Under the pieces are notes generated by a model that was given only the letters and a program-made list of their open reading frames with translations, did not search any database and had not been told where the DNA came from. A stretch of DNA of 24,268 nucleotides from JOPF136 sp035541255 (GTDB taxonomy: Bacteria > Acidobacteriota > Terriglobia > Acidiferrales > UBA7541): the NCBI GenBank assembly GCA_035541255.1, contig DATKNR010000106.1, positions 1 through 24,268 of the forward strand. Direction: 5' to 3'. How positions within the stretch are numbered: the first letter of the stretch is position 1; the number at the start of each line of letters is the position of its first letter. A program made the position numbers and the translations under genes. This document shows, in pieces, positions 15,124-22,549 of the stretch.

Positions 15124-16602
15124 ATGACCAGGACGAAAGCAGCACAGCCCGCGCGAGCGAAAGACAGGTCGGGCGAGAGTATTCCCACTCTGTTGGCCGG
15201 TGTGCAACGGCACGCGGTGGACTGGTTCGCCGCGCTGGGCACACGACCGGTCAGGGCGAGCGCGACGCCCGACGAGCTGCGCGAGATGCTGGGCGGACCG
15301 CTTCCACAGAAAGGAAGCAAACCCAGTGCGGTGACAGAGGCTCTGGCCGCGGCAGGCAGAACCGGCACTATCGCCTCGGGCGGTCCGCGATACTTCGGAT
15401 TCGTCATCGGCGGGAGCGTTCCGGCATCGCTGGCCGCGGACTGGCTCGTCTCCGTGTGGGACCAGAACCCGGGGGTGTTCGTCATGTCCCCGCTGGCGTC
15501 TGTGGTCGAGGGGATCGCGGGCGCGTGGCTGCGTGAATTGGCGGGGCTGCCGCCGACAATGAGTTTCGGATTCGTGACCGGATGCCATATGGCCAGCTTC
15601 ACGGGGCTGGCTGCGGGACGGCATCGGGTGCTGCAAGACGCAGGATGGAACGCCGAAGCGGATGGCCTGTTCGGCGCGCCGCCCATCGAGGTGATCGTAA
15701 GCGAGGAGTCGCACTACACGGTGATGAGCGCGCTCCGGCTGCTGGGTCTGGGAGGGAACCGGGTGCGGCGGATCGCAACGGACGGGCAGGGGAGGATGCG
15801 CGCCGCGGAACTGGCCACGGCGCTGCGAGGCCACCGCGGGCCGGCGATCGTGTGCGCCCAGGCCGGAAACGTGAATACCGGCGCGATCGATCCGCTCAGC
15901 GAGATCGCGGAAATCTCGAGGGAATCGGGAGCCTGGCTCCACGTCGACGGAGCCTTCGGTCTGTGGGCCGCGGCTTCGCCGGAACGCGCGGCACAGGTAC
16001 GCGGGATCGAATCATCCGATTCCATCGCCACCGACGCTCACAAATGGCTGAACGTTCCGTATGACTGCGGGATTGTGTTCTGCGCCGACGAGGCCGCGCA
16101 CCGCAGCGCCATGACGGTAGGCGCGGCCTACATCGCCACCGGCGGCGGGGAGCGGGATCCTCACGAGTTTGTTCCGGAAGAATCGCGGCGGGCGAGGGCC
16201 ATTCCCGTGTACGCGGCGATACGATCCCTGGGCCGCGAGGGCGTGGCCGCGCTCGTCGAGCGAAACTGCCGCCAGGCACGGCGCTTTGCGGACGCGTTGC
16301 GCGCCGCGGGTTATGAAGTGAGGAACGAGGTGAAGCTCAACCAGGTGCTGGTGTCTTTCGGCACGGACGAACAGACGAAGCGGACCATTGCGGCCATCCA
16401 GCAGGATGGCACGTGCTGGTGCGGGGGCACGGTGTGGAAAGGCAGGGCGTCCATGCGCATCAGCGTGTGCAACTGGTCCACGACGGACGCGGACATAGAT
16501 AAAAGCATCGAGGCGATCCTGCGGGCGGCACAAACCCACGCGCCGCCGACCGCAGCATCAACGGCTGGAGTTCAGGCGGCAGACGCCGGAGACGGCGGCT
16601 AG
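15124..16602 (+). CDS. PLP-dependent group II amino-acid decarboxylase-like enzyme
   Basis: Fold type I pyridoxal-phosphate enzyme of the group II decarboxylase family (glutamate, aromatic-amino-acid and diaminobutyrate decarboxylase relatives), 492 residues, soluble. The PLP lysine is Lys307 in DAHKWLNVPYDCG, and the cofactor-pairing Asp275 lies in HVDGAFG. A cofactor-phosphate region lies around TGCHMASFTGLAAGR, and GGPRYFGFV early in the protein is typical of this family. The substrate cannot be read from sequence. Start: the ATG at 15124 has GGAG about 11 nt upstream. The frame is open further 5' to 14863 but lies over the thyX start and promoter. The gene runs opposite to all neighbours between rpmE and thyX and ends in a CTAG shared with the rpmE stop, which suggests insertion into an older ribosomal/translation cluster. 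The last 25 residues are a low-complexity Ala/Thr-rich tail. Confidence 0.88.
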   Translation: MTRTKAAQPARAKDRSGESIPTLLAGVQRHAVDWFAALGTRPVRASATPDELREMLGGPLPQKGSKPSAVTEALAAAGRTGTIASGGPRYFGFVIGGSVPASLAADWLVSVWDQNPGVFVMSPLASVVEGIAGAWLRELAGLPPTMSFGFVTGCHMASFTGLAAGRHRVLQDAGWNAEADGLFGAPPIEVIVSEESHYTVMSALRLLGLGGNRVRRIATDGQGRMRAAELATALRGHRGPAIVCAQAGNVNTGAIDPLSEIAEISRESGAWLHVDGAFGLWAAASPERAAQVRGIESSDSIATDAHKWLNVPYDCGIVFCADEAAHRSAMTVGAAYIATGGGERDPHEFVPEESRRARAIPVYAAIRSLGREGVAALVERNCRQARRFADALRAAGYEVRNEVKLNQVLVSFGTDEQTKRTIAAIQQDGTCWCGGTVWKGRASMRISVCNWSTTDADIDKSIEAILRAAQTHAPPTAASTAGVQAADAGDGG

Positions 16603-16814
16603 GCCTTCTGTTTCTGCGCGTATTTCTTCTGGAAGCGCTCGACGCGGCCGGCCGTGTCGATGAGCTTCTGCTTGCCGGTGAAGAACGGATGGCAGTTGGA
16701 GCAGATCTCGAGCTTGAGGATGTTGCCTTTGTGCGTGGAGCGGGTCTTGAAGGTACTCCCGCAGGCGCAGGCGACGGTGACTTCGTGATAGTCGGGATGA
16801 ATACCGGATTTCAT
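16599..16814 (-). CDS. rpmE: Large-subunit ribosomal protein bL31, zinc-binding form
   Basis: A 71-residue ribosomal protein of the 50S subunit. The Cys+ (zinc) type is shown by Cys16, Cys18, Cys38 and Cys41 (ACACGS and ICSNCHPFFTGKQK). The N-terminus MKSGIHPDYHEV is canonical, so the ATG at 16814 is preferred over the longer frame to 16871. GGGAG lies about 9-11 nt upstream. Its TAG stop overlaps the TAG of the convergent decarboxylase gene through the palindrome CTAG (16599-16602). In many bacteria rpmE lies directly upstream of prfA. Here thyX and the decarboxylase separate them. Confidence 0.96.
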   Translation of the reverse strand: MKSGIHPDYHEVTVACACGSTFKTRSTHKGNILKLEICSNCHPFFTGKQKLIDTAGRVERFQKKYAQKQKA

Positions 16815-16903
16815 TCGGATGGCTCCCTCGCGCCGGCCGGTCTGCGCGGCGAGTCCCCAGGAGGAACGCACAGCCGCGTCGCTAGGCCAGCGACGAAACC
16901 CCT

Positions 16904-16909
16904 ATGATA
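16904..16909 (-). promoter_or_regulatory. Possible -10 element for rpmE
   Basis: The minus strand reads TATCAT (5 of 6), about 90 nt upstream of the rpmE start. No good -35 is seen (TGGAAC at 17-bp spacing). The rest of the 221-bp gap (16815-17035) holds two direct repeats of CGGTTCC, 10 bp apart (16925-16931 and 16935-16941), and no gene. Confidence 0.3.
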
Positions 16910-17035
16910 CAGGAAACCCGGATTCGGTTCCATCCGGTTCCGGGTGAGTCACTTGATGCACGGTCCGTTCACCGGAGATTGATTTTGACGCCGTAGCAAG
17001 GTAGCCTCACGGTTTGCACCGATTCCGGGAACCCC

Positions 17036-17440
17036 GTGGCTGAATCCAAAAAGTCGGGCGGAGAAAGAGGACCGCTGATCGTCGTCGTGGACGACGATCC
17101 CGCCACGCTGCGCATCATCGAGATGCTGCTGGAACGCAACGGCTACAGCGTGCGCACGGCCAACTCCGGCGAAAATGCGCTCACGCTGCTGCGCGAAACG
17201 GTGCCGGCGGCGATGGTGCTGGACGTGAACATGCCGGGGATGAGCGGGTTCGACGTCTGCCAGATCATCAAACGGGACGAACGCTTCGACAAAATCCCCG
17301 TGATCCTGCTGACCGCGCAGAGTACCCCGCAGGATTTCAAGACCGGCCACGACGCGGGAGCGGTGATCTACATGGTGAAACCCTTCAAGCCGGAACGTCT
17401 ACTCCAGGTGATACGGCTGCTGATCGCACCGCCCGCCTGA
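17036..17440 (+). CDS. Stand-alone response regulator receiver domain (CheY-like)
   Basis: A 134-residue single-domain response regulator. The acidic pocket is Asp19-Asp21 (VVVDDDP). The phosphoacceptor is Asp63 (MVLDVNMPGMSG). The switch residue is Thr93 (LLTAQS), and Lys115 is in VKPFKP. No output domain follows, so it must act by protein contact or as a phosphate relay. Start: a GTG at 17036, with GGGA about 6 nt upstream. There is no in-frame ATG before the conserved core. No histidine kinase is encoded nearby, so its partner is elsewhere. It converges on the epimerase gene with a 73-bp gap. Confidence 0.93.
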   Translation: MAESKKSGGERGPLIVVVDDDPATLRIIEMLLERNGYSVRTANSGENALTLLRETVPAAMVLDVNMPGMSGFDVCQIIKRDERFDKIPVILLTAQSTPQDFKTGHDAGAVIYMVKPFKPERLLQVIRLLIAPPA

Positions 17441-17469
17441 GCAACCCCGAAAATCGGAAGAAAGCAGAA

Positions 17470-17512
17470 CCTCTCCGCCAGGAGCGCGCGGAGCACGCCG
17501 GAGGCTGGGAGG
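17470..17512. repeat. Imperfect inverted repeat between convergent genes
   Basis: CCTCTCCGCC (17470-17479) can pair with GGCTGGGAGG (17503-17512) with one mismatch and one G-U pair, across a 23-nt loop. It lies between the receiver stop and the epimerase stop. No T-run follows on either strand, so it is at best a weak bidirectional terminator. Confidence 0.25.
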
Positions 17513-17513
17513 A

Positions 17514-18515
17514 TCAGGCCACGACGCCGATGCCGCGCGTAGCCGTTGAGGCTCGGTACCAATCCATAAATCTGCGAAGACCTTCCTGAAGGCTGGTGAC
17601 GGGACGGTAATCCAAGAGTGAGGAAGCTTTGGAGACATCGGCCCAGGTGAGCAGAACATCGCCGGGAGGAGCGGGATGGGGATCCCGGCGCGCGCGCCTT
17701 CCGGTGGCGTTTTCGAGCATGCTGATCAATTCATTGAGCGCCACCGGACATGAATTGCCGAGGTTGAAGATTTCAAAAGGCCCGCTTCCTGCTGCGGGAC
17801 TCGCAGGATAGTCGAGCGCGGCCAGGACTCCGGCAACAACGTCATCGATATAGGTGTAGTCACGGCCTGAACAGCCGTCACCGTAAACCGGCAGCGGCAG
17901 TCCCGCTTCGAGCAACGCGGTGAATTTGTGGATGGCCAGGTCGGGCCGCTGGCGAGCGCCGTAGACGGTAAAGAAACGGAGACAAATTACGGGCATGCCG
18001 GAGGATTCGGAGAAGCGGCGGCATTCGAGCTCGGCGGCGAGCTTGGTGCAGGCGTAGGGAGAGATAGGTTTGAGTTCCGGCTGCCGCTCGCAGAAAGGCA
18101 GTTGCGGGGAATCTCCGTACACAGAACTCGAGGAGCCGAAGACAAACTTGCGGACGCCGATCTCGCGGGCGCATTCGAGCAGACAGGTGGTGCCGCCGAC
18201 GTTGACCTGCTCATACAATTCCGGCTCGACGAAGGACGTGCGAACCCCCGGGCGTGCGGCGAGGTGGATGACCGCCTGCGGCCGGGAAGACGAAAAAATG
18301 CGGCGCATGGCGAATCGGTCGCGGATATCAGCCTGGTGGAATGCGAAGCGGCCAAGCCGGCGCACTTCCTCCAGGTTGGCGCGCTTGGTCTCGGGCGAGT
18401 AAAAGGAATCGAGGTTGTCGACAATGGTGAGGGAGGAACCCCGGCGCAACAATGCCTCGGCTACATGCGAGCCGATAAAGCCGGCGCCGCCAGTGAGGAG
18501 TACGCGCCCCAACAT
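17514..18515 (-). CDS. NAD-dependent sugar epimerase, UDP-glucuronate 4-epimerase-like
   Basis: Extended short-chain dehydrogenase/reductase that interconverts nucleotide sugars, here most like UDP-glucuronate 4-epimerases used for polysaccharide or lipopolysaccharide precursors. The product has 333 residues. The NAD-binding Rossmann motif TGGAGFIGSH lies at 8-17, VDNLDSFY at 32-39 and HLAARPGVR at 84-92. The active site is SSSSVYG (128-134) with the Tyr154/Lys158 pair (SPYACTKLAAE). RFFTVYGARQRPD and GDGCSGRDYTYIDDV fit the glucuronate-epimerase branch better than GalE. The start is an ATG at 18515, because the Rossmann motif begins 7 residues later. No clear ribosome site is seen. It follows the diguanylate cyclase gene by 122 bp on the same strand. 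No glycosyltransferase cluster is next to it. Confidence 0.88.
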   Translation of the reverse strand: MLGRVLLTGGAGFIGSHVAEALLRRGSSLTIVDNLDSFYSPETKRANLEEVRRLGRFAFHQADIRDRFAMRRIFSSSRPQAVIHLAARPGVRTSFVEPELYEQVNVGGTTCLLECAREIGVRKFVFGSSSSVYGDSPQLPFCERQPELKPISPYACTKLAAELECRRFSESSGMPVICLRFFTVYGARQRPDLAIHKFTALLEAGLPLPVYGDGCSGRDYTYIDDVVAGVLAALDYPASPAAGSGPFEIFNLGNSCPVALNELISMLENATGRRARRDPHPAPPGDVLLTWADVSKASSLLDYRPVTSLQEGLRRFMDWYRASTATRGIGVVA

Positions 18516-18637
18516 TACGAATTCGACCTGGACTCCAGCACAACCGGCCCGGGCCTAAGACCCGACTGCGGCTCGGTTGCGGGGAGGAGAAAAGAATAGC
18601 CGGAAAAGGGGCGGATAGCGAGAAAAGGTTGAAGCGA

Positions 18638-19474
18638 TCACGCGCGCGCTTGGGCCCCGGCAGTAAGTTTTTGGACGCTCTTCTGCGCATAGAGAGCCTG
18701 GTCGGCCCGCTCGAGCATCTGTTCCGGGGATTCATGGGGGTCGAAGCCGGCCACACCCGCGGAAAAGCCGACAGGAATCCTGGCGCCACGGAAGTCGATT
18801 TCCAGATTGGCGAGACGCGTCAGCAATCCGGGAATCTGCCCGGAAGGACACTCCGGGAGGATGACGAGGAATTCATCGCCGCCCATTCGCACGGCCAGGT
18901 CCGAGACACGAATCGATCGGCTGAGCCTGCCACCGAACTCCTTGAGAACCATGTCGCCGGCGAGGTGGCCATGCCTGTCGTTGATGTGCTTGAAGTCGTT
19001 GAGATCGATGACGAGAACCGTGAGCGGATGGCCATAGCGCCGGGAGCGGTCCACCTCCGCGGCCAGCCGGAGCTCGGCGAACCGGCGGTTGTACAAGCCG
19101 GTGAGGGGATCGACCATGGCAAGTTTGTGGTATTCGTTGGCCCGCAGCCGCAGGCTGGCCAGCAGCTCGATTTGCGAAGCAAGCTGGACGCGGAGGCGCT
19201 TGATCAGAATCTGCTGGTAAATCGTGTAGATGTTGAACAGCAGAACCAGGGCGACCAGGCCGCGCACGGCCTGCTCCAGATGAAATTGAAAGAAGGAAAA
19301 CGGGTCGGCCATCAGCGCGGGAAGCGACATGCTGACGACCGCCACGGTCAGCAAGAGCATTACGGCGACAGCCGCGGACCACAACCACCAGTCGCGGCGC
19401 TCCAGGCGCGCCAGCGACTGGCGGATGCGCTGCATTTCCTCAAGGCCGGTTTCGATGGGACTCTCTTCGTGCAC
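18638..19474 (-). CDS. Two-helix membrane diguanylate cyclase (GGDEF)
   Basis: Makes the second messenger c-di-GMP from two GTP. The product has 278 residues. A short cytoplasmic N-terminus is followed by two membrane helices (about 29-51, WWLWSAAVAVMLLL, and 70-92). A coiled linker leads to the GGDEF domain, which starts at DPLTGLYNRR (about 122). The active motif is GGDEF at 198-202. The inhibitory I-site RVSD is at 189-192, five residues before it, so product inhibition is expected. No separate sensor domain is present. Start: a GTG at 19474 with GGAG 5 nt upstream. A longer frame from a TTG at 19591 would overlap endonuclease V and has no ribosome site. It lies 68 bp downstream of nfi. 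Confidence 0.92.
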   Translation of the reverse strand: MHEESPIETGLEEMQRIRQSLARLERRDWWLWSAAVAVMLLLTVAVVSMSLPALMADPFSFFQFHLEQAVRGLVALVLLFNIYTIYQQILIKRLRVQLASQIELLASLRLRANEYHKLAMVDPLTGLYNRRFAELRLAAEVDRSRRYGHPLTVLVIDLNDFKHINDRHGHLAGDMVLKEFGGRLSRSIRVSDLAVRMGGDEFLVILPECPSGQIPGLLTRLANLEIDFRGARIPVGFSAGVAGFDPHESPEQMLERADQALYAQKSVQKLTAGAQARA

Positions 19475-19542
19475 CGCGTCTCCACATGGGCCGATGGAAA
19501 CTGCCGCCCCAATGGATACTTCGGCCCCGAAGAGGGAATTCT

Positions 19543-20271
19543 TTACTTCTCGAGTGCGCTGGCGAGTTTGCGTTTCGCATCCGCGACGCAACGATCCGCG
19601 CGGCGCGTGGGCAGAGGCACGCGAGGCCCGTCGCAGGCCGCGAGCGTGAGAGCAATGGCCCGCTCGAGCGACACGCGATGGCCGCAGGAAATGTAGAGTG
19701 GCCGCGCGCCACGGCGAGTGCGGAGAATAGCGCCGATACGCTCGCCGTCATCCAGGAGCGGCATCCACGAACCGGCGCGCGCCGGAAGTTCGCCCGCCGT
19801 GGCGGGTTCCCCGATGAGGCGCGACTTGGCGCAGCCGATGGCAGGCACGTCGAGCAGCACTCCAAGATGCGAGGCCAGACCGAAGCGGCGGGGATGTGCG
19901 TAGCCCTGGCCGTCGCAGAAAATCAGATCCGGAGGATGGTTGAGCCGCGCGAGCGCGGCGAGGATGGCGGGGATTTCGCGGAAACTGAGCAGGCCGGGAA
20001 CGTACGGGAACGTGAGGGCATGCGAGGCCACGGCGCACTCGAGTTCCTCCCATTCGGGATACGAGAACAGGACGACTGCTGCAACAGCCTTCGGGGAATT
20101 CGAGCGAGTGAGGAAAGCAACGTCCGCGCCCGCAACTCGGCACAGGGGCCCGAGGCGGTCGCGGAGTTCGACCTTGGAACGGAATTTGAGCTGAATCTCG
20201 CGCGCCTCGGCCGGTGTCACATCCCAGCGATGAAGGCGGAGCGCTAGTCGCGGGTCACGCACACGGGCCAC
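19543..20271 (-). CDS. nfi: Endonuclease V (deoxyinosine 3' endonuclease)
   Basis: Repairs deaminated adenine by cutting the second phosphodiester bond 3' of deoxyinosine. The product has about 242 residues. Typical motifs are AGADVAF with the metal-binding Asp near 50, the YVPGLLSFRE wedge, CDGQGYAHPRRFGLASHLG with catalytic Asp near 120, and IGCAKSRLIGEP. Many relatives have Tyr where this has Phe in the first motif. The last 30 residues (RRADRCVADAKRKLASALEK) form a basic tail. The start is uncertain. GTG at 20271 or 20262 gives family length and avoids overlap with the divergent STAS gene, but neither has a ribosome site. The open frame to 20442 would overlap that gene and its promoter. 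Confidence 0.9.
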   Translation of the reverse strand: MARVRDPRLALRLHRWDVTPAEAREIQLKFRSKVELRDRLGPLCRVAGADVAFLTRSNSPKAVAAVVLFSYPEWEELECAVASHALTFPYVPGLLSFREIPAILAALARLNHPPDLIFCDGQGYAHPRRFGLASHLGVLLDVPAIGCAKSRLIGEPATAGELPARAGSWMPLLDDGERIGAILRTRRGARPLYISCGHRVSLERAIALTLAACDGPRVPLPTRRADRCVADAKRKLASALEK

Positions 20272-20337
20272 GCTAGTGGCGGGACGAGGGAGTGTCAAGC
20301 CCGGCTGCGGCAAGCGGGAAGCGCCGAGGTTTTTCGC

Positions 20338-20364
20338 TTGCTGGGCGGATTCCGGCGCTATAAT
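20338..20364 (+). promoter_or_regulatory. Promoter of the STAS gene
   Basis: A perfect -10 TATAAT (20359-20364), rare in this GC-rich DNA, has a -35-like TTGCTG (20338-20343) at a short 15-bp spacing. It lies 65 bp before the STAS start in the divergent gap with nfi. Confidence 0.55.
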
Positions 20365-20429
20365 CCGGCCACGCTCTGCCGTAAGGCTCTGCCAGCGCCA
20401 CGGGACCGCGGGCCTGGCTGGAGAGGCAA

Positions 20430-20774
20430 ATGTCACTGACAATCGAGAGACGGACGAAAGGCGACGTGGTGATCCTGGAATTGAAAGGGCGGGCGACCAT
20501 CGGAGGCGAAGCGGACCGCCTGAATGAGGCGCTGCGGCGGGAATTGACCGCAGGTACGCGGAAGCTGGTGGTGAATCTCAACGGCGTCGCGCAGGTGGAC
20601 AGTTCCGGCCTGGCCACCCTGGTGCGCAGCTTTGTGAGCATGGGATGCAGCGGCGGGGCGATGCGCCTGGTGGTGCCGCCGGGGCGGGTGCGCGAAGTGT
20701 TTGAGGTGACGCAGCTCGCTCGCGCGATTACGTGCTATTCGGACGAGTCCTCCGCGATGGCCAGCTTCGAGTAG
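20430..20774 (+). CDS. STAS-domain anti-sigma factor antagonist (SpoIIAA/RsbV-like)
   Basis: A single STAS domain of 114 residues. Such proteins bind an anti-sigma kinase when unphosphorylated and so free a sigma factor. The phosphorylation loop is NGVAQVDSSGLATL with the serines at 58-59. The N-terminal beta strand VVILELKGRATIG is also typical. Ribosome site GGAGAGG lies about 3-9 nt before the ATG at 20430. No anti-sigma kinase (RsbW/SpoIIAB type) or sigma factor is present in the window. An RsbU-like phosphatase that could act on this class of protein is encoded at 8453-9667. The gene is followed by the TonB-domain gene after 41 bp on the same strand. Confidence 0.93.
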   Translation: MSLTIERRTKGDVVILELKGRATIGGEADRLNEALRRELTAGTRKLVVNLNGVAQVDSSGLATLVRSFVSMGCSGGAMRLVVPPGRVREVFEVTQLARAITCYSDESSAMASFE

Positions 20775-20815
20775 CGGCACCAGAGTCAGAGCCTGACTTG
20801 GTTCAGGGGGTTGCC

Positions 20816-21703
20816 ATGTTGCGTGCCTCCGGTCTCTTTGGGCGAGTCGGCTGCTTGATTTTGCTGGCGCACGTCGCCGCAGCGGCAACTGCTGCTCCAC
20901 AAGATCGCGATCCGAAGATCGATTCTCTGGCGAAACACCTTGCGCAGAAGCTGCATCGCTGGAACTCCGTGAAAGGCGGCCGGGGAGAGCCTGTCTCGTT
21001 TCTGGTATTCGATTTTGCAGTTTCAAACAAGCAAGCCACCCTCCTGGGTGTTCATCTGGCCGACGAATTCTCAAGTGCTTTGAGCAGCGAGTCCCAGGGC
21101 TTCACCCCAATCGACCGGACGATGATTCGCGATCTTATTTCACGCGATGGTCTTCAGGCTGCCGACCTGCAGTCCGACGCTGCAGCCTCATGGGCCGCGA
21201 AAGCGGTGGGCGCCCGGTTGGCCATCGTCGGAACCATCGAACCCATGGACGGGGAATTCAATTTGCACGTGCGCGTGATCGACGAGTACTCCGAAGAGAT
21301 CGCCGACGCGGGGGAACACTTGGAATGGACGGAGCAGAGACGGAGCTGGGATACGCATGTGTCCACGGTACCGTTTTCTCGCGTGGGGTCCCCCGTCTCG
21401 CGTGCTGGCGTTTATCATCCGGGCAGGGATGGCGTTGGAGACCCGATTTGCGTCAGGTGTCCGAATCCCAGCTACACCGAGGACGCGAGAGCCGCAAAGT
21501 ATTCGGGGTCGGCGGTCTTTCAGATCGTCATCAACCCTGACGGAAGCGTTGAGGACGCCGTCCCCGTTCGCGGTTTGCCTTATGGCCTGACACGGCAGGC
21601 TCTCGCTTCAATCCGAACTTGGCAGTTCAAGCCGGTCATTGGCCCGGACGGCAGACCAGTCCCCGTCCAGTTGGATGTGGAAGTTACCTTTCGAATTCAA
21701 TAG
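20816..21703 (+). CDS. Exported protein with TonB C-terminal domain
   Basis: A 295-residue envelope protein. The N-terminus (MLRASGLFGRVGCLILLAHV) is a signal sequence with a likely cleavage site near TAA-PQD. Residues about 35-175 form an alpha/beta domain (VSFLVFDFAV, LADEFSSAL, PIDRTMIRDLI, GARLAIVGTIE) that resembles the FlgO/CsgG-like lipoprotein domains. This comparison is tentative. A CVRC motif (212-215) precedes the TonB C-terminal domain (about 217-295: PNPSYTEDARAAKYSG, then FQIVINPDGSVEDAV, then IRTWQFKPV). The TonB domain normally contacts outer-membrane receptors. No ExbB/ExbD genes are near. Start: the ATG at 20816 has AGGGGG about 5 nt upstream. The frame is open 28 codons further but overlaps the STAS gene. 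Confidence 0.85.
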   Translation: MLRASGLFGRVGCLILLAHVAAAATAAPQDRDPKIDSLAKHLAQKLHRWNSVKGGRGEPVSFLVFDFAVSNKQATLLGVHLADEFSSALSSESQGFTPIDRTMIRDLISRDGLQAADLQSDAAASWAAKAVGARLAIVGTIEPMDGEFNLHVRVIDEYSEEIADAGEHLEWTEQRRSWDTHVSTVPFSRVGSPVSRAGVYHPGRDGVGDPICVRCPNPSYTEDARAAKYSGSAVFQIVINPDGSVEDAVPVRGLPYGLTRQALASIRTWQFKPVIGPDGRPVPVQLDVEVTFRIQ

Positions 21704-21730
21704 CTTTGTTCGGAATCGGCCCGATGCGGG

Positions 21731-21750
21731 GGGCGGTTACGCGCCCTTCT
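21731..21750 (+). terminator. Weak hairpin between convergent TonB-domain and mglA genes
   Basis: GGGCG (21731-21735) pairs with CGCCC (21742-21746) over a 6-nt loop, followed by TTCTT. The hairpin overlaps the mglA stop codon. With only five base pairs it is a weak candidate terminator for the TonB-domain gene. Confidence 0.3.
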
Positions 21751-22324
21751 TGAGTTCGGCGAGGACGAGCTTGGCGACTTCCCTGAGGGTTTCGAAAATC
21801 CCCACGCCCTGAACGGCGATGGCTTCCAGCACGGGTTCGCCCTTGGCCTGGAGCTGCTTCTTCAATTCCTCGACGGGCATGGCATTAGGCAGGTCGCGCT
21901 TGTTGAGTTGAAGCACGTAGGGAATCGTTTCGAAGGCGAGGCCGTGCTCCTTCAAGTGCTCGCGCAGGTTTTCCAGCGTCTCGAAATTCGCGTCCAGGCG
22001 CTCTTCCTGCGAGTCGGCAACGAAGACGACGCCGTCCGCGCCCTTCAGGATCAGCTTCCGGCTGGCTTCGTAGAACACCTGGCCGGGGACGGTGTAGAGA
22101 TGGAAGCGCGTCTTGAATCCGCGAACGGTGCCGAGATCGAGCGGAAGGAAATCGAAGAACAGAGTACGGTCGGTCTCGGTAGCCAGCGAGATCATTTTGC
22201 CCTTCTGCTGGTTACCGGTCTTGTCGTAAATCCACTGCAGGTTCGCCGTCTTGCCCCCAAGGCCGGGGCCATAGTAGACGAGCTTGCAGTTAATTTCGCG
22301 AGCGGGAAAATTGATAAACGACAC
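21737..22324 (-). CDS. mglA: MglA-type small GTPase
   Basis: Small Ras-like GTPase of the MglA family, which sets cell polarity and gliding or pilus-driven motility in myxobacteria. It is also found in many non-motile bacteria, where the role is less clear. The product has 195 residues. The P-loop is GPGLGGKT (19-26). The switch II motif is TVPGQ (78-82), with Pro in place of the Ala of Ras-like DTAGQ. The specificity motif is NKRD (141-144). The N-terminus MSFINFPAREINCKLVYYGP is characteristic. The start codon is GTG at 22324 with GAGGG 4-8 nt upstream. The usual GTPase-activating partner MglB (roadblock) is not in the window. Upstream lie an extended -10 and a hairpin next to the ribosome site. 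Confidence 0.93.
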   Translation of the reverse strand: MSFINFPAREINCKLVYYGPGLGGKTANLQWIYDKTGNQQKGKMISLATETDRTLFFDFLPLDLGTVRGFKTRFHLYTVPGQVFYEASRKLILKGADGVVFVADSQEERLDANFETLENLREHLKEHGLAFETIPYVLQLNKRDLPNAMPVEELKKQLQAKGEPVLEAIAVQGVGIFETLREVAKLVLAELKKGA

Positions 22325-22329
22325 GATCC

Positions 22330-22359
22330 CTCAGTCGAACTGAGCGGCTACTTATAACA
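22330..22359 (-). promoter_or_regulatory. mglA promoter and leader hairpin
   Basis: The minus strand has an extended -10 TGTTATAAG (22359-22351) without a recognisable -35. Its expected transcript start falls on the inverted repeat CTCAGT-TCG-ACTGAG (22344-22330). The second arm of the repeat runs directly into the GAGGG ribosome site before the GTG start. Confidence 0.5.
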
Positions 22360-22520
22360 CAGGCCGGGCGCACGGCGCGAGAGCCTGGTTCCATCCCGGA
22401 AACATCCCGCTGGCCGGGAAGCACGGAAAACAGGCGCGGCCGCAGTGAACATAGAGATGCGCGCGCGGCGGAAAATGTTTCCGCAGATGAAGCGGGGAAA
22501 AATGGCTCGGGGAGGCCGCG

Positions 22521-22549
22521 TTGACTCGCTCCGGCGCGTTTGCTACTAT
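22521..22549 (+). promoter_or_regulatory. Promoter of the TPR-yvcK unit
   Basis: TTGACT (22521-22526, 5 of 6), a 17-bp spacer, and TACTAT (22544-22549) with an extended-10 TG two bases earlier. It lies in the 360-bp gene-free stretch 22325-22684 between the divergent mglA and TPR genes. Apart from the two promoters I see nothing else there. Confidence 0.65.

Noticed and set aside
19475..19591. Longer diguanylate cyclase start at a TTG
   Set aside because: It would overlap endonuclease V and lacks a ribosome site. The GTG at 19474 has one.
20272..20442. Longer endonuclease V start
   Set aside because: It overlaps the STAS gene and its TATAAT promoter, and adds residues not found in the family.
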